Below the pieces are notes generated by a model. The model made no database searches. It had not been told where the DNA came from and saw nothing but the letters and a program-made list of their open reading frames with translations. A DNA stretch of 12,962 bases. Origin: Planctomycetaceae bacterium (GTDB lineage Bacteria > Planctomycetota > Planctomycetia > Pirellulales > Thermoguttaceae). This document shows positions 5,282-12,447 of the stretch, piece after piece; within the stretch, counting starts at the first letter, position 1; every line of letters starts with the position of its first letter. Location: contig JAIRLW010000561.1 in NCBI GenBank assembly GCA_031259095.1, positions 1 to 12,962 of the forward strand. The letters are read 5' to 3'. Both the position numbers and the translations under genes were made by a program.

Positions 5282-8071
5282 TTATTCGAGTTCCTTTACC
5301 AGTTTTTCATCCCATTCACGTAGTTGCTTGTTTGAATTGAATTCGGGATGTTGTGTTAATAATTTTCGTTGTTGGGTGCGAAGAGTTTTGAGTTGAACGG
5401 GATCGGTTTGCCAATACACGCGGATATCCAACACTTGGCAAAGTTCCAACCATGTTTCCGGTGACGGAAATTCATGAATCGTTTCAATATCTTTCGCATA
5501 ATCATTCATCAATTCCATAGCATTATCGGTTTTTCCGCGTTTGAACAGAAACAAGGCGTAAGAAAGATGAACGCGCCGGAACATAAAGTAATCGTCCGAA
5601 GTCATCTCACTGTTTCGAAAACGTTCCCGAATCAGTTTCCGCGCCTCATCGAATAACAGCAACGGTCTCATTGTATCAAAAACATCTCCCGACACTTTGG
5701 CGTAATTGATCAACGAATGCGTAAGACAACGATCCGCATCAGGAATTTCCTGTCGAATCAAATCACGCGCCAAATTGATTTCCCGATCGAAAAGATGTTC
5801 CGCTTCCGTAAAACGTTTTATTGTTATACACGTATTCGCCCAATATTGTAATGCCCGCCGAAGTTCGTCCGCATAATAATTATAACTATTTTGTTCTGGT
5901 TCTTCCAAATCTTCTTCAGAAATAGACCAATCCGATTCTCCCGCTTCCGCTGCAAAATATTTATGTTGAGCCTTGAGTTTGTTCAGGTGAAGCAGGAGCA
6001 ATTCCCACTGTTCCACCGCAAACGCCCATTCTTCACACGCTTGTTCAGGTTTATTCATCAACATAAAAAAGGTTGCCCGTGTTTTATGGAAAAAAGCGGA
6101 CTTCACACAAAAAAATTGATTGATGTTTTGTTTTTCCGAATTACTTTGCTGTTTCCTGATAAGTTTAATTCCTTTCGTACACACGTCCATTGCCATATCA
6201 AGCCAACTTTGAAAATCTTCCGGTTCGTGTTGTGTTACACTTTCAGGCAGATGATCGGAATCCATCTCCGAAAGTCTTTTAAGCCGTCGAACAATTGTTT
6301 CCGGCAAATTGCCGTCCGACATCACTTCCTCCGAAAAATTACTGCTCCTGAGAATAATTTCAACAAAATTAGCAAATTGCGAATACGCGAGCAAGACATC
6401 GAATACCGCCAATTTATTACCGTCATTAAAAAGTCCGACCACATCGTCCATTGCATTTTGGAACAATATCATTGCATCACCGAGACGATGTTGCCGAGTC
6501 TGTAGGACCGCAGTATATTCCAATACTTCACTCCACCTTATTTTTGCAACATGAATATTTGTTGAGTCGGCTTCTTCGTCGGCAATGGATCGGAACAAAC
6601 GCATTGCCCGAATCGCATCTTTTTCCGCTGCCGAAAGATCGTCTTGCTCTTCCCATAACGTGCAGCGTAAACGATAAATAGACGCCAATTCGTCCCGAAA
6701 TTCCAACTTCCCGTCATCAACTACCGATTCAAGTATCTTCATCGACCCATTGATCAAAATAAACGCTTGTTCCGATTTTCCCAGTATTTGAAGAATCCCA
6801 ATCATTCTTCGGTACGCGGCAATGAGATTCGGTAAAATTTCGTCGTAACCCGCTTCCAAACGTTGGTGAAGAGTCGGTAACGCTTTTTCCTTCATCACCA
6901 GAGCATCTTCCAATTTTCCCTGAGCGACCAGCATGTTCGCCAGATTGAGCCGGACAATTCCAATCGAATACGGAATAAAAGTTTCATCTTCATCATCTTC
7001 CGGTCGAAATTCTGTAGCATATTGATATTGTTGCACCGAATCTTCAAACGACGTTGACGCTTCGTCATAACGTTTCATTGTGGTCAGGATAGTGCCGCGA
7101 TGCATCAACACATTCGCCAAACCAATACGAAGTGCATAATTTCCGGCTAACGGCATTTCGTTTTGGCGTAGAATTTCGTAATAAACGTCACGGCAACGGT
7201 CAAACTCTTCCAACGCCGCCGCAATATTACCGCGCCGTTCAAGAAGCATTCCATGCTGTAAATAAAGCGTTGTCAACATGATTTTCGCCTGCGATTCTCC
7301 GTCGGCAACCAAATTCCGAACAATCTGAATCGACTTTCGTAACGAACTAAACGCTTGCGGAAGATTGCCGAGTTGTTCGTAGAGTTTGGTCAATTTGAGT
7401 AACGCCTGAATTAGAATCGGGTACAGTTCATTGGCTCCGTCGGTGATTCCTTGATGAACCGTTTCAAACGCTTCTTGAAAATCAGGAAGAGCTTTTCCGG
7501 CGTCTCCGCTTTGAATTTTAAGATCGCCGGAGGTGAGGAGTGCGGGAATGAGTTGCAGCCGATATTCCGAGCCGTCGATATGAGTTAAACGCCGCCAGAT
7601 ATTCACTGCCTGCTCTTGCGCCGCAATTGCCGCCGAATAAGCCCCAAGAGGATGAATCAAAATTTTCGCTTTATTCGCCAATGCCATCGCCAAACCGTTT
7701 TGTGTGACGGGATTATTTCGGTCGGTTTTTTCGATGAAGTAGCGAATTGCTTCGTTCAACGCAACCAAACCCGCTTCCGCGCCGCGGTGAAACAAGGTGA
7801 TTGTTGCCCGAAACAGAAAACAAGGAATCAGAAACATCTGAAATTCGTCCTGATCATACTCTACCAATTTTTCAACAATCTCAATTGCTTCATCAACGCG
7901 AAAAATTGCATCTTCAAACTGCCGATTAACCGCCGAATTCTGAGCCGACAACAGCAACACTTTTGCCAGTTCCGGTTTCAGATAAAACTCGCCGGCAGCA
8001 ATTTTAGCACGAAGACGTACAACCGCTTCTTCAGGAGTTTCATGGTAATATTGGTTATCAAATTCATTCAT
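5282..8071 (-). CDS. large tetratricopeptide-repeat protein
   Basis: 929 residues from the ATG at 8071. The frame stays open to a TTG at 8104, with another ATG at 8083; none has a clear Shine-Dalgarno sequence, so the start is uncertain by up to 11 residues. There is no signal peptide or membrane helix, so it is expected in the cytoplasm. It consists almost entirely of helical TPR-like units of unusually long period (~48 residues) at about 35-69, 81-114, 127-160, 173-207, 218-252, 265-298, 315-349, 371-404 and 417-450, continuing less regularly to the C-terminus. Typical units read L-x-x-G-x-x-x-x-A-L-x-x-F-x-x-A followed by an acidic spacer. No enzymatic domain is recognised; a scaffold for protein-protein contacts is inferred. 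The repeat style matches the smaller TPR protein at 10543-11886, so the two are probably paralogues. The specific partner is unknown. Confidence 0.88.
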   Translation of the reverse strand: MNEFDNQYYHETPEEAVVRLRAKIAAGEFYLKPELAKVLLLSAQNSAVNRQFEDAIFRVDEAIEIVEKLVEYDQDEFQMFLIPCFLFRATITLFHRGAEAGLVALNEAIRYFIEKTDRNNPVTQNGLAMALANKAKILIHPLGAYSAAIAAQEQAVNIWRRLTHIDGSEYRLQLIPALLTSGDLKIQSGDAGKALPDFQEAFETVHQGITDGANELYPILIQALLKLTKLYEQLGNLPQAFSSLRKSIQIVRNLVADGESQAKIMLTTLYLQHGMLLERRGNIAAALEEFDRCRDVYYEILRQNEMPLAGNYALRIGLANVLMHRGTILTTMKRYDEASTSFEDSVQQYQYATEFRPEDDEDETFIPYSIGIVRLNLANMLVAQGKLEDALVMKEKALPTLHQRLEAGYDEILPNLIAAYRRMIGILQILGKSEQAFILINGSMKILESVVDDGKLEFRDELASIYRLRCTLWEEQDDLSAAEKDAIRAMRLFRSIADEEADSTNIHVAKIRWSEVLEYTAVLQTRQHRLGDAMILFQNAMDDVVGLFNDGNKLAVFDVLLAYSQFANFVEIILRSSNFSEEVMSDGNLPETIVRRLKRLSEMDSDHLPESVTQHEPEDFQSWLDMAMDVCTKGIKLIRKQQSNSEKQNINQFFCVKSAFFHKTRATFFMLMNKPEQACEEWAFAVEQWELLLLHLNKLKAQHKYFAAEAGESDWSISEEDLEEPEQNSYNYYADELRRALQYWANTCITIKRFTEAEHLFDREINLARDLIRQEIPDADRCLTHSLINYAKVSGDVFDTMRPLLLFDEARKLIRERFRNSEMTSDDYFMFRRVHLSYALFLFKRGKTDNAMELMNDYAKDIETIHEFPSPETWLELCQVLDIRVYWQTDPVQLKTLRTQQRKLLTQHPEFNSNKQLREWDEKLVKELE

Positions 8072-8130
8072 AGCAATGAGCATTAGAAAAAGTAAATTTG
8101 TCAAACAACCCCAAATTTTTTAACCACGTG

Positions 8131-8136
8131 ATTATA
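8131..8136 (-). promoter_or_regulatory. putative -10 box of the large TPR gene
   Basis: A perfect TATAAT on the minus strand, 59 nt upstream of the chosen ATG. No good -35 hexamer lies 16-18 nt before it, so the assignment is weak. Confidence 0.3.
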
Positions 8137-8164
8137 ACTCAAAACTCCAAATGGGAAAGAGAGG

Positions 8165-8206
8165 AATAGTTAATAATGAATAGTTAATAGTGAATAGTAC
8201 ATAGTT
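8165..8206. repeat. heptanucleotide tandem repeat, 6 copies
   Basis: Six 7-bp units run AATAGTT, AATAATG, AATAGTT, AATAGTG, AATAGTA, CATAGTT, upstream of the large TPR gene and 16 bp from the target duplication of the 286-bp MITE. The unit is the same family as at 5001-5032. Confidence 0.85.
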
Positions 8207-8221
8207 ACAGAGAATGAATTT

Positions 8222-8523
8222 GTCCCATCGTAATATATCAGTGGAATTATTGTTTGAGGTTAAAAAAGTATTTGCCCTGAAGGGGCAACAAGATTATAGC
8301 CTACCCCAACGGGGTAGGTTCAAGGACCATCACCAACCGAAGCCCTGAAAGGGCATCAAGATTATAAACGGTTCGTCATTTAATTATTTTCCTGTTGCCC
8401 TTTCAGGGCGTTGGGTTGACGGAGGGAACTTAACCCTACCCCGTTGGGGTAGGCTATAATACTAGCGCCCCTTTCGGGGCTAATATAAAAAATAAAAATT
8501 CCACTGATATATTACGTCCCATC
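8222..8523. mobile_element. 286-bp IS66-like MITE with 8-bp target duplication
   Basis: The element proper is 8230-8515. Its first 19 bp GTAATATATCAGTGGAATT and last 19 bp are perfect inverted repeats, and exact 8-bp direct repeats GTCCCATC flank it (8222-8229 and 8516-8523). The outer 59 bp (8230-8288) and 32 bp (8484-8515) correspond to the whole 91-bp element at 5183-5273. The middle 195 bp are extra and consist of REP-like hairpins. There is no coding capacity. GTAA ends plus 8-bp duplications indicate mobilisation in trans by an IS66-type transposase not present in the window. Confidence 0.9.
8293..8460. repeat. symmetric REP/BIME-like hairpin cluster inside the MITE
   Basis: A long inverted repeat: arm 8293-8357 and arm 8394-8460 around a 36-nt centre. 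Each arm carries a CCTACCCC/GGGGTAGG hairpin and a GCCCT/AGGGC hairpin. A further small GCCCC-type hairpin lies just outside on each side (8274-8286 and 8467-8480). The spacer word AAGATTATA recurs between hairpins (8290-8298 and 8359-8367). No gene is present. Confidence 0.85.
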
Positions 8524-8559
8524 TTAGTCTCTATCGTCTCTTCTGTCCTTAAAAACTTT

Positions 8560-8591
8560 TCCCACATTCTGAAATAATCGGAAAAATTTTT
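8560..8591 (+). repeat. dispersed intergenic motif, copy B
   Basis: The core TCTGAAATAATCGGAAAAAT is followed by TTTT; the left half is weaker than in the other copies. It ends 10-11 nt before the putative -35 box of the oxidoreductase gene, the same spacing as copy C has to its -35 box. Confidence 0.6.
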
Positions 8592-8601
8592 GAGTTCGGT
8601 C

Positions 8602-8630
8602 TGGAAATGGAAATGAAAAACCGGTACAAT
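8602..8630 (+). promoter_or_regulatory. putative promoter of the oxidoreductase gene
   Basis: A -35-like TGGAAA (8602-8607) and a -10-like TACAAT (8625-8630) are separated by 17 nt. Transcription would start near 8637, placing the inverted repeat 8644-8664 at the very start of the transcript. Hexamer matches are moderate. Confidence 0.4.
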
Positions 8631-8643
8631 GTTCGGATTCGTA

Positions 8644-8664
8644 TGTGGTTTGTGTCAAACCGCA
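8644..8664. promoter_or_regulatory. candidate operator (inverted repeat)
   Basis: TGTGGTTTG and CAAACCGCA, 9-bp half-sites with one mismatch around a TGT centre, lie just downstream of the putative transcription start and 40 nt before the start codon. Size and symmetry fit a dimeric repressor site. An RNA hairpin is an alternative reading. Confidence 0.4.
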
Positions 8665-8703
8665 TGATGTTGGATATTTATTATCTCAAAAAGGAGTCTG
8701 TTT

Positions 8704-10212
8704 ATGATGAAATCAACTCGCCGTAATTTTCTGAAAGCCGCAACAGTAACCAGTGTTGGTTTTATGGTTGCGGAGGGCAATGCTCAGGAAGCAGGTCATT
8801 CCCCTGATTCCCCAAATGAAAAACTTGGCGTCGCCTGTATTGGCGTTGGCGGCAAAGGAGGCGGTGACGCCGACAATGCCGCAAAATTCGGAAACATCGT
8901 CGCAATCTGCGATGTTGACAAACAAACACTGGAAAATAAAGGAAAAGGGGAAGCCTATCTCAAAGCGAAACAATATGTCGATTTCCGTGAAATGCTCGAA
9001 AAGCATGAAAAGGAAATTGATATTGTTACCATCAGTACGCCTGATCACATGCACGCGGCTGCAACCTTAATGGCAATGCGGATGGGGAAAAGTTGTTATA
9101 CCCAAAAACCATTGACTCGAACCATCTACGAAGCCCGAAAACTCGCTGAAGTGGCTAAAGAAACAGGTGTTTGTACACAAATGGGCAATCAGGGAACAGC
9201 GTTAGATTCGTCCCGTATGGCCATTGCCCAACTCAAAGCCGGAGTGATTGGTAAAACGTTGGAAGTGTTCGTTTGGTCGAATCGTCCGGTTTGGGCACAA
9301 GGTCCTAATCGCCGAATGACGTTGAATCGTTTTGCAAAAGACGCACGCGAAAAAATGACTACCGACAAAGCGGAAAAAGCAATCTGGGACAAATTCGCCG
9401 ATATTCAACGGAATTTAGGTCGTCTTGATTGGAAACACTGGATCGGAACCGCCAAATATCGTGAATTTTGGCCCGGAATCTATCATTCGTTCCAATGGCG
9501 CGGTTGGTGGGATTTTGGCAGCGGCGCACTTGGCGATATGGCTTGTCATCAGGTTACGGTTCCGTTCGCGGCTTGCGGTTTGAAAGACCCGACGTGGGTT
9601 CGAGCCAAATCAACCGGTCACGATTTCGATAGTTATCCGGCGAGTTCTATTATCGAATTTGAATTTCCGGCTAACGAAGAACGCGGTAAAATTCCGTTTT
9701 GGTGGTATGACCGCAGCGGCAATCGCCCGCCGCAAGACGTGTTTGCTCCTTACGGAGTTGAAAAACCGGCAAACAGCGGCGTGTTGATTGTCGGTGAAAA
9801 AGGCGCGTTCTACAGCAGCGATGATTATTGCGGGAAATACGAACTGCGAGCCAAAGGCGGTGAAATCATTCCGCCAATCCCCGAGGTGAAAGTCGATTAT
9901 GCCGAAAAGAAAGGGAACAACGATACTGATAATATGTACGAGTTGTTCCGTGCCGTGAAAGCGAAAGACCCGAAAATTTGTCATTCAAATTTCATTGACC
10001 GTGCCGGACCGTTGACGGAAACGATTCTGCTTGGCAATCTTGCTGTTTGGGCGGCTGCTGAAGGCGGCGCCGAAGGCGCAATGGGCGAATGGGGCGAAAA
10101 GATCGAATGGGACGCCAAAAATCTTGTCGTAACCAATTTGTCCAGTCTCAAAACTCCGGGTGTTGCCGGTCTTATCAAACCGATTTACAGTGAAGGTTAT
10201 CGGCTTGACTAA
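8704..10212 (+). CDS. Tat-exported Gfo/Idh/MocA family oxidoreductase
   Basis: 502 residues. An AGGAG ribosome site 7 nt upstream selects the ATG at 8704 over the one at 8707. The N-terminus has a twin-arginine signal (S-T-R-R-N-F-L-K at 4-11, then a hydrophobic stretch and Ala), so the folded protein, with bound cofactor, should be exported. Residues 41-160 are a Rossmann NAD(P)-binding domain: GVGGKG at 47-52, Asp70 ending strand 2, and T-P-D-H-M-H at 112-117. The family's E-K-P motif reads Q-K-P (134-136), a substitution I recall as common in planctomycete members. The C-terminal domain holds G-A-L-G-D-M-A-C-H (274-282), with His282 a likely catalytic or metal-contacting residue. Substrate is unknown; relatives act on sugars, inositols and glycosides. 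It appears monocistronic, with its own promoter, candidate operator and a downstream hairpin. Confidence 0.93.
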   Translation: MMKSTRRNFLKAATVTSVGFMVAEGNAQEAGHSPDSPNEKLGVACIGVGGKGGGDADNAAKFGNIVAICDVDKQTLENKGKGEAYLKAKQYVDFREMLEKHEKEIDIVTISTPDHMHAAATLMAMRMGKSCYTQKPLTRTIYEARKLAEVAKETGVCTQMGNQGTALDSSRMAIAQLKAGVIGKTLEVFVWSNRPVWAQGPNRRMTLNRFAKDAREKMTTDKAEKAIWDKFADIQRNLGRLDWKHWIGTAKYREFWPGIYHSFQWRGWWDFGSGALGDMACHQVTVPFAACGLKDPTWVRAKSTGHDFDSYPASSIIEFEFPANEERGKIPFWWYDRSGNRPPQDVFAPYGVEKPANSGVLIVGEKGAFYSSDDYCGKYELRAKGGEIIPPIPEVKVDYAEKKGNNDTDNMYELFRAVKAKDPKICHSNFIDRAGPLTETILLGNLAVWAAAEGGAEGAMGEWGEKIEWDAKNLVVTNLSSLKTPGVAGLIKPIYSEGYRLD

Positions 10213-10221
10213 GTTTGCCGT

Positions 10222-10251
10222 TGTAGGGACGCATGGTCGTGCGTCCCTACA
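10222..10251. repeat. strong hairpin downstream of the oxidoreductase gene
   Basis: TGTAGGGACGCA and TGCGTCCCTACA form a perfect 12-bp stem with a 6-nt loop, 9 nt after the stop codon. No T-run follows, so it is not a standard intrinsic terminator. It could end or protect the transcript, or be a dispersed palindromic repeat; I recall very similar GTAGGGACG-type palindromes from many genomes but cannot verify that here. Confidence 0.65.
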
Positions 10252-10260
10252 GAAAATGTT

Positions 10261-10390
10261 TGCTCGGAAGGCGGCCTTTTGGCAAAAGATCGCCGGCTTA
10301 GGAGGTCGGTGATCTTTCGCCAAAACATCACGTCGGCGATAGCCGGCGCGGCCGCGGGTGAAAACCCTTTGGCAAAAGGCCGTCTATCTT
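10261..10390. other. GC-rich, highly structured non-coding block
   Basis: Overlapping inverted repeats fill this stretch: GGCGGCCTTTT with AAAAGATCGCC (10270-10295, 2 mismatches); CGCCGGCT with AGCCGGCG (10291-10298 and 10341-10348) enclosing GTGAT/ATCAC; and GGGT-GAAA-ACCC (10356-10367), a GNRA-type tetraloop, inside CGGCC/GGCCG. It is richer in G and C than its surroundings. It could be a structured RNA or a composite of REP-like repeats. No open frame is convincing. Confidence 0.45.
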
Positions 10391-10391
10391 A

Positions 10392-10428
10392 TACTGTCTC
10401 TCAAAATTCCGAAATGATTAAAAATTTT
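10392..10428 (+). repeat. dispersed intergenic motif, copy C
   Basis: TACTGTCTCTCAAAATTCCG then AAATGATTAAAAATTTT; 2 bp are missing relative to copy B. It ends 11 nt before the -35 box at 10440, so an upstream promoter element or activator site is one possible reading. Confidence 0.6.
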
Positions 10429-10439
10429 CTGCGCTAGTC

Positions 10440-10467
10440 TTGCGTTTCCGTTAATCGGAATTATACT
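10440..10467 (+). promoter_or_regulatory. putative promoter of the small TPR gene and nrdR
   Basis: TTGCGT (10440-10445) and TATACT (10462-10467) are 16 nt apart and match sigma-70-type hexamers well. Transcription would start near 10474, leaving a leader of about 70 nt before the ATG at 10543. Confidence 0.5.
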
Positions 10468-10542
10468 TTAAAACTGTTATCAATTTTGTTTATTGATTTT
10501 TATGTTCAAATTTTCAACAGATTAAAAAATTGGGAGTCAAAA

Positions 10543-11886
10543 ATGTCGATGTTACCCGAAAATCAATGTAACGCAGACTGCAATCATCAACATGTTGATT
10601 TGGAAACGCTCAAAAACCGTGTTACCGAACTCGAAAAAACCGCAGTCAGAACCATTGAACAAAACGAAGAACTTGCAGAACTGTATGCCGCGTGGGCAAT
10701 AGAACTCTGTGAAAATGAGGACGCCTTCAATGAGGTACTCGATCTGTATGCCAAAGCAGAATCCGTACTCCAAACAACATTGGCGCTCGGCGAAGATGAT
10801 GAAATTCGCCGGCGGCTCGGTAATGTGTACCTTCATCGGGCAGTTATCTATAACGATTACGAAGAATTTGAACCCGCCCTCGATTCCTACGATCACGCCA
10901 TCAACATTCTTAAACCGTTGGAAAATAAAGGCGATGGCGAAGCAAAATACGATATTGCCGGAATCCGTCTGAATCGCGGAATGATCTATCAGGAACTCGG
11001 CGAATTCGAAAAAGCAAAAACCGATTTCGAGGAATCCTTCACCGCCTTTCGCGCCGTTGAAAAAATCAGCGATCTCGATACCCGCTTTTATATGGCAAAA
11101 GTCAGTGTCGCTCAAGGAAATCTGTTTCAGGATATGAGCGAACCTCTCGATAAAATCGTTGACGCCTACAATCGGGCAATGCGTCTTTTCGTCGAACTCA
11201 TTGACGTCGGTCAAATGGAACATGAACGGGAACTCGCTAATACCTTGTTACGGCGTTGTGCCGCAACCTATGAATTTTATACCAATAAAGAATTTGAATC
11301 GGAAACAGAACGTCTCAACAAAGTCGGCGACATTTTGATTGACGTCGGACGCGGAATCGAAATCCTCGAAAAATTAGCCCAAAACGGAGATTTCGAAAAT
11401 CGTTTCGACCTTTTCCTTGCGCTCAAAACCGAAGGAACGATGCTTTTGGACGTCAATAAACACCAAGAAGCCTATAACATCTTTGATCGGTTGATTCGGG
11501 ATTTTGCCGACTTCAACCAGGAAGAGGATCCGGAAGTTCTCAATGTTTTTGCGGAAACGTATGAGCATCGCGGCAGCGCCTTGCTGAATCTTGGCAACAC
11601 CCAAGAATCTCTGGCGGATTTTGATAACGCCATTGAAATCAAAGAAAAAATTCTGAGTCGGGAATCGGGTCCGGACGAATATTCCCGATCTGATTTCCTG
11701 CCGACATTGATACTTTCATACGCCAATCGCGGTAATGCTTATCTAACATTCGGAAATTCAGAACAAGCCAAAAAAGATATTCAACACAGTCTTGACCTCA
11801 TTCAGTCACTAGACAATGAGGAACCAAGCGGCGAATTAGAGGAAATCAAAAAACTCGTTGAAAATCTATTGGGACAACTGAAATAA
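10543..11886 (+). CDS. tetratricopeptide-repeat protein upstream of nrdR
   Basis: 447 residues from the ATG at 10543, chosen because GGGAG lies 6 nt before it; the frame is open to an ATG at 10486 that lacks such a site. There is no signal peptide, so it is probably cytoplasmic. The N-terminus has a C-x3-C-x-H-x-H cluster (residues 9-17), a possible small metal site, then a short coiled-coil-like segment (~19-45). TPR units lie at about 92-125, 139-172, 185-218, 291-320, 335-368 and 389-422, each with the G-x-F-x-x-A / D-F-x-x-A-I pattern and a long acidic spacer, as in the large TPR protein at 5282-8071. No enzymatic domain is seen; a protein-interaction scaffold is inferred. The nrdR start follows 25 nt after its stop on the same strand, suggesting one transcript. 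A functional link to NrdR is possible but not shown. Confidence 0.88.
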   Translation: MSMLPENQCNADCNHQHVDLETLKNRVTELEKTAVRTIEQNEELAELYAAWAIELCENEDAFNEVLDLYAKAESVLQTTLALGEDDEIRRRLGNVYLHRAVIYNDYEEFEPALDSYDHAINILKPLENKGDGEAKYDIAGIRLNRGMIYQELGEFEKAKTDFEESFTAFRAVEKISDLDTRFYMAKVSVAQGNLFQDMSEPLDKIVDAYNRAMRLFVELIDVGQMEHERELANTLLRRCAATYEFYTNKEFESETERLNKVGDILIDVGRGIEILEKLAQNGDFENRFDLFLALKTEGTMLLDVNKHQEAYNIFDRLIRDFADFNQEEDPEVLNVFAETYEHRGSALLNLGNTQESLADFDNAIEIKEKILSRESGPDEYSRSDFLPTLILSYANRGNAYLTFGNSEQAKKDIQHSLDLIQSLDNEEPSGELEEIKKLVENLLGQLK

Positions 11887-11911
11887 CAAAAGGGGAATTC
11901 TCTATTTTGCC

Positions 11912-12445
11912 ATGCGATGTCCGTTTTGCCATCAGGATAATGATAAAGTGGTCGATACGCGAACCAGTGACGACGGCTTTGTTGTTCGCCGCCGCCGGAC
12001 ATGCGGTACTTGCGGCAAACGTTTTACCACTTATGAACGAGTCGAAACGACTCAGATTCGTGTGATCAAGCGGAATGGTCAGCGCGTTCCGTTTGATCGT
12101 GAAAAACTCCGGCAAGGACTGGAAAGAGCCTGTTGGAAACGGCAAATCAGCGACGCTCAAATTTCGACGTTGATTGCTCAGGTTGAAAGCGATATTGATT
12201 CTATGTTTGAAACGGAGGTTGAGAGTCAATTTATTGGCGAGCGGGTGATGCAATATCTTGGAGAATTGGATCAGGTTGCTTTTGTCCGTTTTGCCAGTGT
12301 TTACCGGCATTTTCAGGATGCCAGCGATTTTGCCAAAGACTTAGGTGAAATGCTCGAAGACCCCGATGAAATTCCGTATCATCTAAAACACTTAAAACAT
12401 TCCCCAAAACTTCGTTTTTCAAAAGCAAATACAAAAAGAATCTAA
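11912..12445 (+). CDS. nrdR: transcriptional repressor NrdR (ATP-cone, zinc ribbon)
   Basis: 177 residues, slightly longer than the usual ~150-160 because of a basic C-terminal tail (about 156-177). The N-terminus MRCPFC is the canonical NrdR start and fixes the ATG, although the only G-rich run (GGGG) lies 16 nt upstream. Zinc ligands are Cys3, Cys6, Cys31 and Cys34, separated by V-V-D-T-R and the R-R-R-R patch that contacts DNA. An ATP-cone follows (~49-139), with V-I-K-R-N-G and P-F-D-R-E-K-L, ending at V-Y-R-H-F. NrdR represses ribonucleotide reductase genes according to dATP/ATP occupancy by binding paired NrdR boxes. No nrd gene or NrdR box is seen in the window, so its targets are elsewhere. 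Likely co-transcribed with the TPR gene. Family assignment is certain. Confidence 0.97.
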   Translation: MRCPFCHQDNDKVVDTRTSDDGFVVRRRRTCGTCGKRFTTYERVETTQIRVIKRNGQRVPFDREKLRQGLERACWKRQISDAQISTLIAQVESDIDSMFETEVESQFIGERVMQYLGELDQVAFVRFASVYRHFQDASDFAKDLGEMLEDPDEIPYHLKHLKHSPKLRFSKANTKRI

Positions 12446-12447
12446 TG

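Noticed and set aside
5891..6505. 204-residue open frame on the + strand opposite the large TPR gene
   Set aside because: It is antisense to the TPR coding sequence with no ribosome site or motif; composition is that of a reverse-complement shadow.
8089..8104. TTGACA-like -35 box for the large TPR gene (minus strand, at 8104)
   Set aside because: The hexamer matches perfectly, but no -10-like hexamer lies 16-18 nt downstream and the ATG would follow too closely.
10222..10251. Intrinsic terminator for the oxidoreductase gene
   Set aside because: The stem is strong, but ACAGAAAATG follows instead of a T-run; it is reported as a hairpin repeat only.
10552..11223. 223-residue open frame on the - strand opposite the small TPR gene
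   Set aside because: It is antisense to clear TPR motifs, rich in Phe and Ile as expected for the complement of Glu- and Asp-rich codons, and has no recognisable domain.
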